Source of the DNA: Lactarius indigo
Taxonomy: Eukaryota > Basidiomycota > Agaricomycetes > Russulales > Russulaceae
NCBI GenBank assembly: GCA_025766275.1
Contig: JAFKAC010000013.1
Location: forward strand, 310,001-374,000
DNA: 64,000 nt
Direction: 5' to 3'
Part shown: positions 1 to 11,026 of the stretch, piece after piece
How the letters are laid out: each line of letters opens with the position of its first letter
Position numbering within the stretch: position 1 is the stretch's first letter
Position numbers and translations under genes: made by a program
Notes under the pieces: generated by a model
Told to the model about the DNA's origin: nothing
Seen by the model: only the letters and a program-made list of their open reading frames with translations
The model's database searches: none

Positions 1-2135
1 CGGCAGAAGAAATGGCCGCGCTGTACGTGAAACACGTCTTTACACGATTTGGACTACCGTGTAAAATCATCAGCGACCGGGACCCGCGATTTGCGTCCAA
101 GTTCACAAGAGAAGCGTGCCGAATCTTAGGGATTCAGCAAAACATATCCACGGCATACCACCCCCGCACCGATGGGCAATCGGAAAGAACCAATCAATGG
201 CTAGAACAATATCTGCGCTTCTGGGTAAACGAGCGGCAAGATAACTGGATCACTTATCTACCAATCGCAGAGTTCGCGCATAACAACTGGCCCCATGAGC
301 ATACGAAACAATCACTGTTTCGGCTCCTAATGGGATATGACCCGCAAACCAATTGGACTGATAAGCCATCCCCCATCCCACAAGTAACGACGCGACTGAC
401 ACAGCTGAAAGAAGCCAGAGAAGACGCCCAACGCCTCATAAAGAAGGCACAAGAAGCATGGGTGCGCAACAAAGATACGCCCAAGTTCCGCATCAACGAC
501 CTGGTGTGGCTGGAAGGGAAACACCTCCGAACCAATCAACCAACAGCAAAGTTGGCGGCGCGACGCCACGGGCCGTTTCGAGTAACACAGGTGATGTCCC
601 CCTACAATTATCGGTTGGAACTTCCCATGCAGTGGAGTATCCACCCAGTGTTCCACATCGATCTTCTCACCCCATACAAGCAAACTCCCTTACATGGGGA
701 GAATTTCACGTGCCCGCCACCCGAACTGATTGATGGAGAAGAAGAGTACGAGGTCGAGGCCATTCTAGATTCCCGGCACTTCGGCAGAGGAAGACGCCTC
801 CAGTATCTGGTCAAATGGAAGGGATACCCAGACTCGGAGAATCAGTGGGTCAACAAAGACGACATCTTTGCGCCCGACGCGCTGCGTCTGTATCAAGACA
901 CGCAAGCGCCCCAGAAAACAGTTAAAATGAGCAGTGCAAGAGTCGAAGGAAGTCATCCGCTCCTCCTTCGATCCATCCACACTCACATGCCTACTTCTCC
1001 CCTTCGACATGTCACTCAAGCACAACTCCTCGACGCCCTCGCCAACGACGCCCAAGCGCTCCTCACTGACGAGGACGCGACTGAGGTTCCCAACACCCAA
1101 ATCACCCCGTACACACCTATCGGCCGACCAGAAGGCCGTATCACCGCGCAAGAATGGGCAAACGTACTTGCCCGATTCCCCGACCCCACTCAACAACCCG
1201 ACGACGAGTCCGCCGTCGTCCACGTCTTCCGAAACGAAAGCGGTGAGCGCGAACCCATCGCCGCTATTCCCCCAAGCGACGACCTCATCGGCGTTCGCGG
1301 AGTTTTCCCGCGCAACGACGAGCGTTCAAGCTCTCCTGGAGTATGAATTGGAGGGCTGGAAGAGAGTAGCGGCGGAGTGGCAGAGGGAGCAGTTAGAATC
1401 GGCAGCGACCCGACTGAGAGAGATGCGAGAGCGGCGGCAGCGATGGCAGCAGCTGAGGCTGGCCATGACGACAAGGATTACTACCCGGCGAGACATCCCT
1501 TCTTACGAACGAAGCGCGACGCTGATAATCCCCTCATCACACCATGGCTCGTCAACACTGACGGCTCCCCCATGTATCGAGGACGTATACGAGTACCAGG
1601 GGCCGCCGACCACCAACCATTCACAGCAGCCGACGACCCAGCACACGTCATCGCGCCTGAGGGGTTCAGGGCGAACAGACGACCCCATTACCTTCGATAC
1701 CCCATCACCGGGCCTGACGGAGTAGAGCGGGACACATCACACGTCCAGATCATTGGAGGGGCGGACCCCATTATATTGGGGGTCATACCGGGCTCGCCTC
1801 ACATCTATGGTAAGCCCCTCTATGCCGAGCCCCACGTATCCGCAGCACTCCGCCCTACGTACCCACACGAAGACCTCGTCGTCTTCACGGCGGACAAGAT
1901 CACCGACCGCGCCCTCAATCGCATTAACGACGAGACCCTTACGGTGGAGGTTACGTGCTACCACGTGGCCAGCTTCGAGCTGGAACGCCTTCGAGCACGA
2001 GTGGCTCAACTCCGCGCGATGATCGAGTGCGCCCAAGACGACAGGCGCGACTCCATCTATCGACTGGAGCGCGCAACCGCTCTAGAGCGCATAGCCGATG
2101 AACAGAGCGACTGGCTGCCGAGGGACTTTCAGTGA
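1..2135 (+). pseudogene. Pol C-terminal part: integrase, chromodomain, extension; one nonsense codon
   Basis: The reading frame is open from the window edge. It encodes the end of the DDE integrase core (HPRTDGQSERTNQWLEQ includes the catalytic Glu region) and the integrase C-terminal region ending in HPVFHIDLLTPY. A chromodomain follows (EYEVEAILD, then LVKWKGYPDSENQWV). After it comes an unusually long extension of about 380 residues, ending in a coiled-coil-like segment rich in Arg, Glu and Leu. The frame is broken once, by TGA at 1344-1346. Element 2 has CGA at the same place, so a single C-to-T change explains the stop, and the same frame continues to TGA at 2133-2135. Integrase would insert the cDNA and the chromodomain would bind modified histone tails; both are family knowledge. 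The function of the extension is unknown. Confidence 0.9.
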
Positions 2136-2165
2136 GCCGGGGTCTCACGCTAAAAAGGGGGGTGA

Positions 2166-2716
2166 TGTCACGTTCCGACTTTGACTGGCCGACTCGTACT
2201 CGAACCCTTACTGTACCGGTTGCAACTACGGTGGTAAGGTATATTAGTTGCGGACTTACTTACGGAGATACGGCAGTACGATAGGCAATAGGACTGATAG
2301 CTGACTGAGCGGTGCCTTGGTGACTCGATACTAGTACAGGTACTAGTAGTATTAGTTTTGCGATGTTTCTGCGATACGTTGGACGCTACTTTACAGTGAC
2401 TCATAGCAGCGCTTCTAAGCCTGCTCAATGTGTATATAAACTGTCTTGCGAAGACCAAGACACGCCATCTTGGTCTTCTTGAATCGTCACTTTCTTTCTC
2501 TTCTCTTTCTCTTCTACAATCTTGCTCTCAAAGGACTACTCCACGCCACGCGACTTCGTTCGCTGTTATAGCACATCGTGACTTGCCAGTGTACCTCCGC
2601 GTATTCACTAGGGCAAGGGCTTGGATCTCCGCATCTTCAAGTCAATCGGATCGTATATCGCTAAGTGTTGTTGCCACTCCGAGCTCAAGTCGAGCTAACG
2701 TCGTGACGACGTTACA
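2166..2716 (+). repeat. 3' LTR of element 1
   Basis: The LTR begins TGTCACG and ends CGTTACA, with the TG...CA ends usual for this class, and is 551 bp long. It follows a purine-rich tract. A TATA-like sequence (TATATAAA) lies at 2433-2440. The 11-mer ATCTTGGTCTT lies 34 bp downstream, at 2467-2477, the same spacing as in element 2. Just upstream of the 11-mer is a near-perfect inverted copy, so the region can form a hairpin. The LTR is longer and diverged compared with the 464-bp LTRs of element 2. Confidence 0.9.
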
Positions 2717-2850
2717 CCCAGATATGACTGCGACAATCGAGAGACTACGCATGCACTTGCAATCCACAGGTTGCTGTGAATTCCGAAAGGGTAGGGTCGT
2801 GGAGTGGGAAGTGATGGATAATATTATCAAAGGATTACAGACAGTGCACG
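2717..2850. other. Short stretch between element 1 and the helicase gene
   Basis: This is non-LTR sequence between the end of the LTR and the stop codon of the minus-strand helicase gene. It probably contains the 3' untranslated region of that gene. A short plus-strand frame runs across it into the helicase coding region, and I regard it as chance. Confidence 0.5.
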
Positions 2851-5790
2851 CTAAGAAGATTGTACAATCTGAAGAGGCGCATGAGATTGAGGCAGCGGAT
2901 TTGGAGGCTCACTAATCGAAAACACATTCTCGTTTGGACCTTGTACACTAGCTCCTTTGTATGAACGATGCTGCAGACAGTTCCGATTAGAAGCTAAAAG
3001 GATTACCGGTTACAATGGTCACAACATTGATACATACAGTGGGCGTACCTATATGGGCAGAGCTGCCACACACGCTGCACTTATAACCCTTTCTAGTGCA
3101 TGGCTTAGGGTTAGATGTGCCTGGTGTGGGCGTGACCGCACTCGACTGTACGCCTGGTGGTTGATGGCCAGTGGATGGCCCGGGGATGTTTCCTGCGTCA
3201 GTAGGTTGGAATGTGAGTCGACGTGGGCCCGGGGTGGCAGCAGATTGATCGACGCTGTCAGTTACTGGGATGTGCTTCTTGACAAGCTCGAGGATTTGCA
3301 TGCCCCATGTGTCATTATAACGCCAGTTCACTTGGGCCCTGATTGACGAAAGATCGGCGAGTTGTTTGAAGTGAGCCAACTCCACAAAGCGCTTGAGAAC
3401 GTCGTCTGTCATGATAAGTTGTGAGCCGTACATATCATCACCTGGAATCCCTATAAGCTCCAGCTGGGCATCCCGCCAGTCTTCTAAGGCGGACTTGAGG
3501 CTCAGGTCTGCGTCGGTTAATCTATGGAGACCAGCTTTGAATTTATTTGGAGCTCGAGTTTGCTTTGGGGCAGACACTGTGGGGAGCAGTAGAATAAATG
3601 ACCCAGGGTTGCAGGTATCACAGCACAACCGGGATGTCTTGATAACACATCGAGGGCATCCGGAACACTCCATCGATGGAGACGCTGGCTGCAGGTGAAA
3701 CGGGGGTCACAGTTGGTTCGGATTACATACCAGGCCAATTACCAAAGAACTCGTTCGGTATTCTGCGGCGGCAGATTCCTCGCGAGCGTGTGTTGATGTA
3801 CGCGTCCATAGCTGCCGCTTCATAGTCCTGATGTCGCTGCTCCTGAATGATCAAATTTCCCGTCGCATGTGGTACCATACTACCAGACTGGTTAGGTTGG
3901 TGGTGGGGCTTCTTTCGTGTTCTCGGACAACCCTTGTGGCCACCTTCTACACGCACCTGTCTCCTTGGCGACGACGCTACATTCTCGGTGTCTGGGACTT
4001 CTTGCAGTCGACTTCTCTCAGCTTGCGACGCCACCCTCTGTTCGGCTTGTACGCGACAGTGGTCCATGTACTGCGGCTCAACGATATAAATCCCTGTGGC
4101 CTCTTTCGAGGGGTCTCGCGCTGCACGACCAAGACGCTGCCAGAGCATACACAGTGACTGGGTATGTTTCCATTGGACAACGAGTTCAACATCGTGCAGG
4201 TCAAGCCCCTGGTGCGTATTCAGTTGCGGTAGGAGCAACAACTGAACCATACGCACCATCCCAGCTGCATCGGTGCAGAATATCCCCCAGATCTCATGTG
4301 AGTGGAGCTTCCGAATCGTTTCTGTCCGAAATGTCGTACTCATAGCAGAATGGAACCAGAGCAGCTTTCCGACAAGTCCAGAGGGTGCCTGCGAACATGC
4401 GAACTGACACAATCGCTCTGTTTCTTTTCGGTCGTTGCAAAAGACCATGAACGGCGGCGGCGGCGGATTACCATCAAATCTGAGCACGCGAAGGATATCG
4501 TGATACGTATGCGCAGGGTTCGACATCTCCAAGGTAAGTAGGTGGATGTTCGGGCAATCATTGCTAAGCTGTATCTCCCTAGTTCTGTCTGGTCGCATCT
4601 GAAGAATCGACTTCACGTGGTCAAGGACATGGTGTGGCATCGTTGCTGATGTGGCATAGAAGATCACGTGCCCTGGGAGCAGCCAACGCAGTCTGCCCAC
4701 TTCGGCGTACTCGGGTCGGAAATCCCCTGACCATTGGCTAATACAGTGAGCCTCGTCGAATATCACGCTTCGCAGTTTGTTGACGAATCTCTTTGACTTC
4801 CATAGATCGAGGAAAGCGCCGGTCGGTGAGGATGCGCTCCGGGCTTGTAATGATAACGCGGAATTTAAGGGACTCGATTTCCTACTCGTCATAATTTCTG
4901 TACTTAACAAATGGACTATACTCTGTACTAACACAGTACCTTGAATGTCTTGTCAGATGCCGAAGACGTTGTGAGGTTCACAGCCGGGATAGACACAAGC
5001 GAAAGTTCGTCGACGTTCTTCTCCCCCAGCACGTTCAGAGGTGTTATAACGATAGAAACCCCATCCCCATTGAAGAGAAGGGGTATCCAGAAAGTCAGTG
5101 TCTTTCCGGACCCAGTCGGCACCAGTGTCAACAAATCGTTCCCTTCCAGTTGTGTTACGCTCCACCGGCGTTAGTCCGACTTGGACTCGAGAAGAGGCGT
5201 AATCGACTTAGCAAAGGGTCAGGCGAATGGGGATCACGTGTCAACCCAACGCAAGCTGAACAGGGGCACTTCTGGAACACACTGCAGCAAAGACAAAGAG
5301 GTACTATCCCTTGGTGGATAGGAGTGGAAGTACACTTAGTTCGAAGACTAAGGCAGACAAGAGACGAGTCAAGTGGTGGATTGAAGAAGACCAAGATGGG
5401 GACTCTTGGTCTTCTGAGACAACTACTTATACAGATATGCGCGGGCTTTAAAGCGCCGCTAGAACAGTAGGTAACCAGTAGCGTAACTAGCTCGAACCCT
5501 AGTACAGCTATCCTAGGAATGAGTCATACATGAGTCACAATCACATGCGAACTACTATGCTGACTGATGCAATGTAAGAGTCCATGACTAATGAAATATC
5601 GGACCGTAGTCATAACCGGTCATGAGTCGTGCGTAATGAGTCACCGAGTCCGTACCGTAACAAGTTGTGTCAGAGCGGCCTTGAGCTGCCAAGTGCAAGG
5701 GGAAAATCTGAAGCGGTCCTTGACAGCTTCTTGCATGTCATCCAGAGAAGGAATACTGACAGCAGGGACAGAAGAACCGAGCGAAGCCAT
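2851..5790 (-). pseudogene. RecQ-like DEAH helicase gene, disrupted
   Basis: The gene encodes an ATP-dependent 3'-5' DNA helicase of the RecQ type. The start codon is ATG at 5790, followed by MASLGSSVPAV. Motifs in order are Walker A (VPTGSGKT), motif Ia region (SPERIL), DEAH box (DEAHCISQW), motif IV region (FMVFCNDRKETE) and motif VI (QRLGRAARD). A Cys-rich segment (CCDTCNPG) and a C-terminal zinc-knuckle-like CSVCGSSAH with a later Cys follow. Introns with GT-AG ends lie at 4882-4939, 4209-4256 (48 bp, itself open), 3689-3730 and 2994-3048; the last exon ends at TAG 2851-2853. Two lesions are visible: a solo LTR at 5153-5662 inside the first exon, and a one-base frameshift at about 4811-4818 between SPERILTDRRF and LWKSKRF. 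Such helicases are multicopy in many basidiomycetes, often near chromosome ends. The helicase call is secure; loss of function is very likely. Confidence 0.88.
5153..5662 (-). repeat. Solo LTR of the element 1/2 family inside the helicase gene
   Basis: The sequence starts TGTTACG on the plus strand and ends CCGTAACA. On the minus strand it reads as an LTR of the same family, with a conserved TATA-like box followed by the 11-mer ATCTTGGTCTT. It is 510 bp long and flanked by a perfect 5-bp target duplication, AGTTG at 5148-5152 and at 5663-5667. No internal retrotransposon sequence remains, so this is a solo LTR left by LTR-LTR recombination. It lies just upstream of the Walker A codons of the helicase gene. 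Confidence 0.93.
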
Positions 5791-6829
5791 TACACAGAGA
5801 AGACGCGAAGGTGGGACTTCACGCCTTCACACATTCACGCATACACACCAATGTAGAGTAACCAATAAATTAATTATATTTTCCGAATATGGACATGCGC
5901 GTTTACAATTAAAAAACACAGAGATCGACATGAAAGAGCACCATGCGTCACGCCCTGGGAGAAGCCGACACAAGTGTCCCCAGTCGGTGCGTAGCGTAAC
6001 GAGGTGCTGAAGTTGGGATAAAAAAGGAAGTTGTGTGTGGGAAAGTACACGTGATTGATTAGGAGCCTCTTACGCGGAGCATCGAATGGGAAGGAGTCTG
6101 GTATCGTCGCATCGTTCGATTTACCTGAATCGCTTTTTTCGTTGTTTACAGCTGTTTTTCCGCACGCCTGCTTTGGATACGCCTCAAAATGGTGACAAAG
6201 AGAAAAAGGATCCGTTTACAATTACTTCCGATTCTACAGTGTGACGAACCAGCCCATTGGTGAATAAGGTGAACGATGAGACGACGCGATTGGAAACCAT
6301 ATGGGGATCAGAAGTGCCAGTGGACACGTATCGTATCGGCAATGAGTAGCTTATGGTTGGTGAACCTGAAACTGTTTTCGCTGTAATAGAGCAAAGCCGT
6401 CAAGTATCGTCAGACCCATGTCAACAATATTCTAAATCCGTCCTCGCTACCGCTACGCGCTGAACTAGGATAAGTAATATTCACCGTATACAACACAAAG
6501 CAAAAAAAGAAAAAGGAAGACAAAGAAAAAGAATTCTTTGATGTCGATGGGATCAGTGTCTCTGCTGGTTTTGATTTAGGAAGAAAGACTAACGGGAAAA
6601 TCATGATCTGCTCTGATAAACACCGTATTCAACAACAACACAAAGAGAAGAAAATTCGGAGAGGACGAAGGAGAACGCTTTGACGTCAATGGGATCAGTG
6701 CGAGGTAGCATAATTGCGTCCGAGCCTCGGGCACACGACTGTAAAATGAAACTAGCAATAACGAATGGTCTGATCAAAAAAGCCCAGCTTTCGGTCGGTC
6801 CTGACATTCGCCGCCAATCCCAGGCGTTC

Positions 6830-7945
6830 GGCCGTAGCGGAGACCGCGTCGTGTCAACCGCGATGTACGCAAGCACCAGATCAAACGGGCCCCCGTCACC
6901 AGAAGCCAAGCCCCACCTCGACGAAGCTACTCTGATGATCGAGCTTCTGACGCTCAACACACCAGACCTGTGCGAGATGTTCGTGGTCCGGATGATCAGG
7001 GATTGACCCACCTGCGCGTTCGGCCGGGAGCTGGGCTGGAGTTGGTAGAGGATATGGAAATGAAATGGATCGTGCATGCTTGCGGAATAATTTGGTGGGA
7101 GTTGACGGGTGAGTTGTAGTCGTGTTGCTCGGGGAGACACTTCGGAGATGAGTGTATTACCGTGACGGAGGTGGGTGAGATGGTGTCGAAGAACCAAGCT
7201 CGGGATCGGGCGACGCGAGACTTGAATGGCTCAGCACGATGGGCAATGGGAGGATCGGCGGTTTTGTTGATAGTGGGGTCGGAGGGACGGGAAGCGAACG
7301 TGACTTTATACTCGAAGTTGGTGATGCAGGAGCACGACGTGAAGGGATTGACGCCGAGCTCATGGGAGAGGGTCGGTCCCGTGGGAAGTATGTGCAGAGG
7401 CAGGGAGCCGTGGGAGTGGTGGTGATTTATCCTATGAGACTCGTCTGTGTGACGACGTCGAAGACAGCCCATGGGTATAGGAGAACCCTTGAGAAGACGG
7501 TAAACGTGGCAACTCGCGGGTGCTTCGATTCGGCTGCTGGGAAGAGGATGGGGAATGAGTGGTAAGTGACAACGACGAACCCAAATGCATCGCATGTACC
7601 CCTTGTCCTGACGTACATACTGAGTGTTGCACCGCGGAGTGATTACCGGCGTGGGATGACAAACAGCTTGTCTCTCGGGACTGTGCCTCGCTTGCTGGGC
7701 CTCGATACTCTCCACATAGTGAATGACTGTCATCCTTAGCAAGAGCTGGGATGCTCAAACGCCATCGATCGATCTCCGGAGTGGCCTCCTCTGATTCCCT
7801 CAGGGACAATGTGGAAAGACTCCCATCCTCCAGGTAAGAATATTCCGATGGCTAATGGGCGTCACGTTCATTCACTCCTCACTTTGTGTGACCAGTTGCA
7901 TGGCCGTCACCGGCAAAAAACCTAACGAACTGGGCTTGCTGAGGC
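6830..7945 (-). pseudogene. Family S relic A (membrane-anchored, Ser/Thr-rich protein)
   Basis: I do not recognise the family. Comparison of the spacer copies shows the same minus-strand protein segments in each. These are a short hydrophobic stretch (here LPVTAMQLVT), a segment around SEEATPEIDRW, a Ser/Thr-rich part (GNHSAVQHSVCTSGQG, then SSSQQPNRSTRELPRL), a conserved block FASRPSDPTINKTA...SRVAR, and a C-terminal block with SGDGGPFDL. In this copy the middle part is open for about 125 codons, but an internal deletion follows the hydrophobic segment and the C-terminal blocks lie in other frames. They could be reached by introns that I cannot place. One reading is a type I or tail-anchored membrane protein with a cytosolic Ser/Thr-rich tail. 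It is called a relic because the frames are broken. Confidence 0.5.
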
Positions 7946-8989
7946 CCAGCCGACAAAGAGGATCCAAGTTGTGGTGATGATCGTTGCATGACCGGTTCTA
8001 CCCATGGCAACAGGGCCCTGACCGTCTCTGTCGCGTACTACAGAGAGAGCGATGTGAGGGTGGACAACGTGTACAGTATCCTCCGATCACGTACAGTGTG
8101 ATGCACCCCAGAACGCTCCTGTCTCAAGCTATGCCGATGGCGGTAGATGTAAAATTTGTGATAGCTAGCCAGAGGATGGTGCAAGGTTATCGAATCGGTC
8201 GTATTGAGGTAGAACAAGGAAAGACTCGCCTTGAGAGAAAGATATAGGAATAGTCCAGGGATTCATCCGTGGGGTTCTAATGACCCTTGCCAAGTATAAC
8301 CCCGATGCCAGTATCTTGTTTTACAGAAAGATGGTTTCTGAAAGTTTGTTAGCCAACGCACGCGAGTGAAGTTGACGGATCAGACCTGCCAACTTTGGTG
8401 TGTCGATGAAATCGATAACATAAATAGGGCTTCCCGAATCCCGAAAAACTATCGCGAACGACGAAATCGATGAATGAAGAGTCATCAAAGGATTGGTTGA
8501 GGACTGCGAGGAAGTAGCATAGTCTGGTGAATTTGAAACGATGAAATACAGGTGGCGATGTCCTAGGACCAGCCAGCAGCCGGCAACGAAGGGTGGAAAA
8601 GTGAAAGATCTGAAACCGTGACGTGACTGTGACGTTTCCCCCGCCGAAATACATACCTGTCGAAGGACCTTTTTCTTTGTTTCCCGTTGTCTCCGTGCGC
8701 ATACTACAGTGCTCTTCAAGCTTCACACCTCATGTGCTTACTTCCAAGGGGAGGTCCCCGCAGTCTGAATGGGCGCAGGCGCCCAGCAGCATCCCAGCCT
8801 ACCTAACACCAGGATCCTCTACTGCTCCAACAAAGCTCTACTGTAAGCAAGACTATAACAGCTGCTTGTGCTACGTACTGTCTCGGAACAAATATTGACC
8901 CAAAAAAAGAAGCGCTCTCACAACTTCCCTAGCCCGCCCTCGGATTCTAGGGCCGATATACCTCTCGCGACACCGCTGCCCGCCGTCCC

Positions 8990-9981
8990 TGCGCACCTGC
9001 AGCTCTCCACGCCACAGACGCTCACACATAAGGGCTGCCGCTCGCAATCTGACCCACCATCGTTCCTCAGCCCTCTCCAAGAATTCCCGCTGACAGACTG
9101 GCCGCAGTCTGCTCCTCGCTCAAACGAAGCACCAACACCACTCGAGGCACGTGCCGATCTTCTTCGATCATCGTTTTTCTTAACCATCTTTTGTCTTTAG
9201 CAGAATGACAATATTTTCTTCTCTATGCCGGGCTTCCAGAACGAGCCCTTGCAACCCAGCTCGCTCTTCGCAGAGCTGTTTGGTACCAATCACCCTGGTG
9301 TTTTCCAGCTTTAAGGCTTTGCAAGTCCTCGCCTGACTGCACGTCCACCTGGCGGCATCGACCTTGGCGTAGGCAGCTATGCTCCCGGCATGTGCAGCTC
9401 TTCCGCTTTCGACGACGCGCTGCGCAGTCTAGGCGAAGATCCAGCCACGTTCATGGCCAACCCTATTGCAGATGAGCTATTAGCCGCCATTAACATGCTC
9501 ATGCCGCAAAGAAACGATGACCCGCTATCGTACAACTCAATGGCAACCGACGCGGCGCTGCAGGCGTTCAACTTTGACGAGTACCTGCAGGACTTTGGCG
9601 GTTCCGTACCCCCACCCCCACCTACCTCAGGCGAGCCCACGCCGCCTGGGACGCACAGCGTGACGGTGACTCTGACGGTCCCGCATAACAGCCCCGTGGA
9701 GACCCCGTCGTCGGAGAGCGTCGCGAGCCCGAACCCAATGCCGTCGTTCTACGCCACGACCCCGTCGCCTATCTTGGCGGTAGAGCCGTCGTTGCCACCA
9801 ACGCAGGTTCAGCATCAGCAGCCGTGAGTGCCTCTCCGTGGGGCGGCGAACGCGGCTGGGCGCCGGGTCGGAGGTAGCTGGAAGGTCCCGCTGGCGGTGT
9901 CGCGGCTCGCGTCAGAGTCGCCGATCCCCAGCTGCACCTCCTCGCCCAAGCAGGCAGCCGTGTGATAGCGCGTCCTGTCCG
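8990..9981 (+). pseudogene. Family G2 relic A (Pro-rich, acidic, unknown)
   Basis: The copies in spacers A and D share a plus-strand gene. An exon ending near SAPRSNEAPTPLEA is followed by a probable intron ending in TTTAG at 9200. A long exon then begins QNDNIFFSMPGFQNEPLQ. The frame contains TAA at 9312-9314 and then runs through FDDALRSLGEDPATF, AFNFDEYLQDFGG and a Pro/Ser-rich tail to TGA at 9825-9827. In copy D the frame reads on past this point into VGSSWNVPLAVSRLAPES. The acidic-aromatic and Pro-rich composition resembles transcription activation segments, but no DNA-binding domain is visible, so this is only a guess. The gene converges on the NLR gene to its right. Two in-frame stops make this copy a probable pseudogene. 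Confidence 0.5.
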
Positions 9982-11026
9982 CCGGCCTCCCATCATCATC
10001 GTCATCAATCTTCCTAATAATGAGCCCATCCCGCCCCTCGTCATCTCTCTCGTAATCATGTACACGTATACCGTCGCATCAACCCTCGTCTTTTTTTCTT
10101 CTTCTGCCAATGCCAATCTGCTTTCGTCATTATCTCCTCGCTCTCATATGCTTTGCCAAGGCCTCCTTTTTTCCCCTCCCCCCCCCCCCCCCCTACGCGC
10201 ATCCACTGGTTTACTTAGATATGTTGTTGGTCCTTGCTGGTGGGCCCGGTGATGCCCATTGGTCCCGTCTTTCTTGGTTGCTCGCTCACATGGAACCCTC
10301 GCTCTCCACTTGTACATTCATAGTACCTCCTGACCCTACCTTACGCTTACTTTTGTTTGTGCTACCGTGTTCACACACCCACCTACAGCGTATCATGCGT
10401 CGCTTTTCAGTCCGCCCTCGTCCTTACGGCGGACATTTTTACAGCCTCGCCATCGTTCCACTAACTAGTCCTCCGCCCCACAAACCGTCTAATCTCTTTT
10501 TTCTCTCGTACTGCCGCCCAATCTAACGTCTCTTCCTGTATCATTCTTCATTTCTTGAACTTGTGTTCTCTGCAGTCTTTTTTTTTTGGCACCCGCATCC
10601 AAAAATTCACCTCTCTCCCTCCCTCACGTCATACCTATATTAGTGTTCGCTTGCTTGCTCGCATCTCTCATCTGTGTTCTACCCCGTTTATCGAACCGAT
10701 CTAGGTAAAAAATGAAAGAATGAAAAAATCACCCAAAAATGTGTTTATTTTTATCTTTCACATTTTGTCCCTTCACTGTGGGCGCATAAGCAATGAAAGG
10801 AGGGAAGCGCGAAACCGGAACTTGAATGTGAGAAATATATATTGATACGACTACATGGCGGCCAGGTCAACGCACTACATCAGGCCTCAGGTTCTCTGTA
10901 CTGTAATACACCCAGCGCAACTACAGTATATCAGACAAATATGGTAGACCCATGACCCGGGCCGGCGCCACATCCGAGTCAGCACCATGCTCCCCCGCGG
11001 CGGTTGTTGTCCCTATTGCCAGACCT
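9982..11026. other. Gene-free stretch before the NLR1 3' end
   Basis: The stretch is pyrimidine-rich, and it holds a C homopolymer at 10178-10193 and AT-rich patches. Near its right end, about 10930-11010 read on the minus strand, a short ankyrin-like piece (EHGADSDV) survives out of frame. This suggests that an ankyrin array was partly deleted here. I see no other coding signal. Confidence 0.55.
10178..10193. repeat. Poly-C homopolymer
   Basis: There are 16 consecutive C in the 3' flank of the G2 relic. It may be length-variable or an assembly weak point. Confidence 0.9.

Larger units (their letters stand above)
1..2716 (+). mobile_element. Chromodomain Ty3/gypsy retrotransposon, element 1 (3' part)
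   Basis: This is the 3' part of a Ty3/gypsy chromovirus; the left part lies outside the window. It holds the integrase core, chromodomain and C-terminal extension of Pol, a purine-rich tract at 2152-2165 just before the LTR, and a complete 3' LTR ending in CGTTACA at 2716. It is a clear relative of the full-length element 2 at 26249-33996: protein order, C-terminal extension and LTR motifs agree, but the two differ at many positions. The element ends about 135 bp beyond the stop codon of the neighbouring minus-strand helicase gene. Confidence 0.93.
5991..11026. repeat. Spacer module A of the NLR cassette array
   Basis: This stretch is homologous to spacers at about 18.2-20.4, 20.4-23.1 plus 36.9-37.1, 45.8-50.6 and 56.1-59.7 kb. 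It carries, left to right, a segment that resembles the upstream flank of the NLR genes, a family S relic (minus), a non-coding stretch, a family G2 relic (plus) and a gene-poor AT/pyrimidine-rich stretch before the NLR 3' end. At 6120-6190 the right end of a spacer (TTTTCGTTGTTTACA) is joined directly to upstream-flank sequence. The same joint occurs at about 20410-20500. The 200 bases to its left (5791-5990) are the helicase upstream flank, where I see no gene. Confidence 0.75.

Noticed and set aside
2725..2915. Small plus-strand frame after the element 1 LTR
   Set aside because: It overlaps the last exon of the minus-strand helicase gene and shows no family signal.
2851..5790. Helitron, because of the helicase
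   Set aside because: Motifs are of RecQ type, no Rep domain is present and no Helitron ends were found.
6680..7006. Plus-strand frame with LNTPDLCEMFVVRM opposite family S
   Set aside because: It is partly conserved between spacers, but the minus-strand frame is open over the same stretch in copies A to D with codon-sized indels, so the minus strand was preferred; this choice is not certain.
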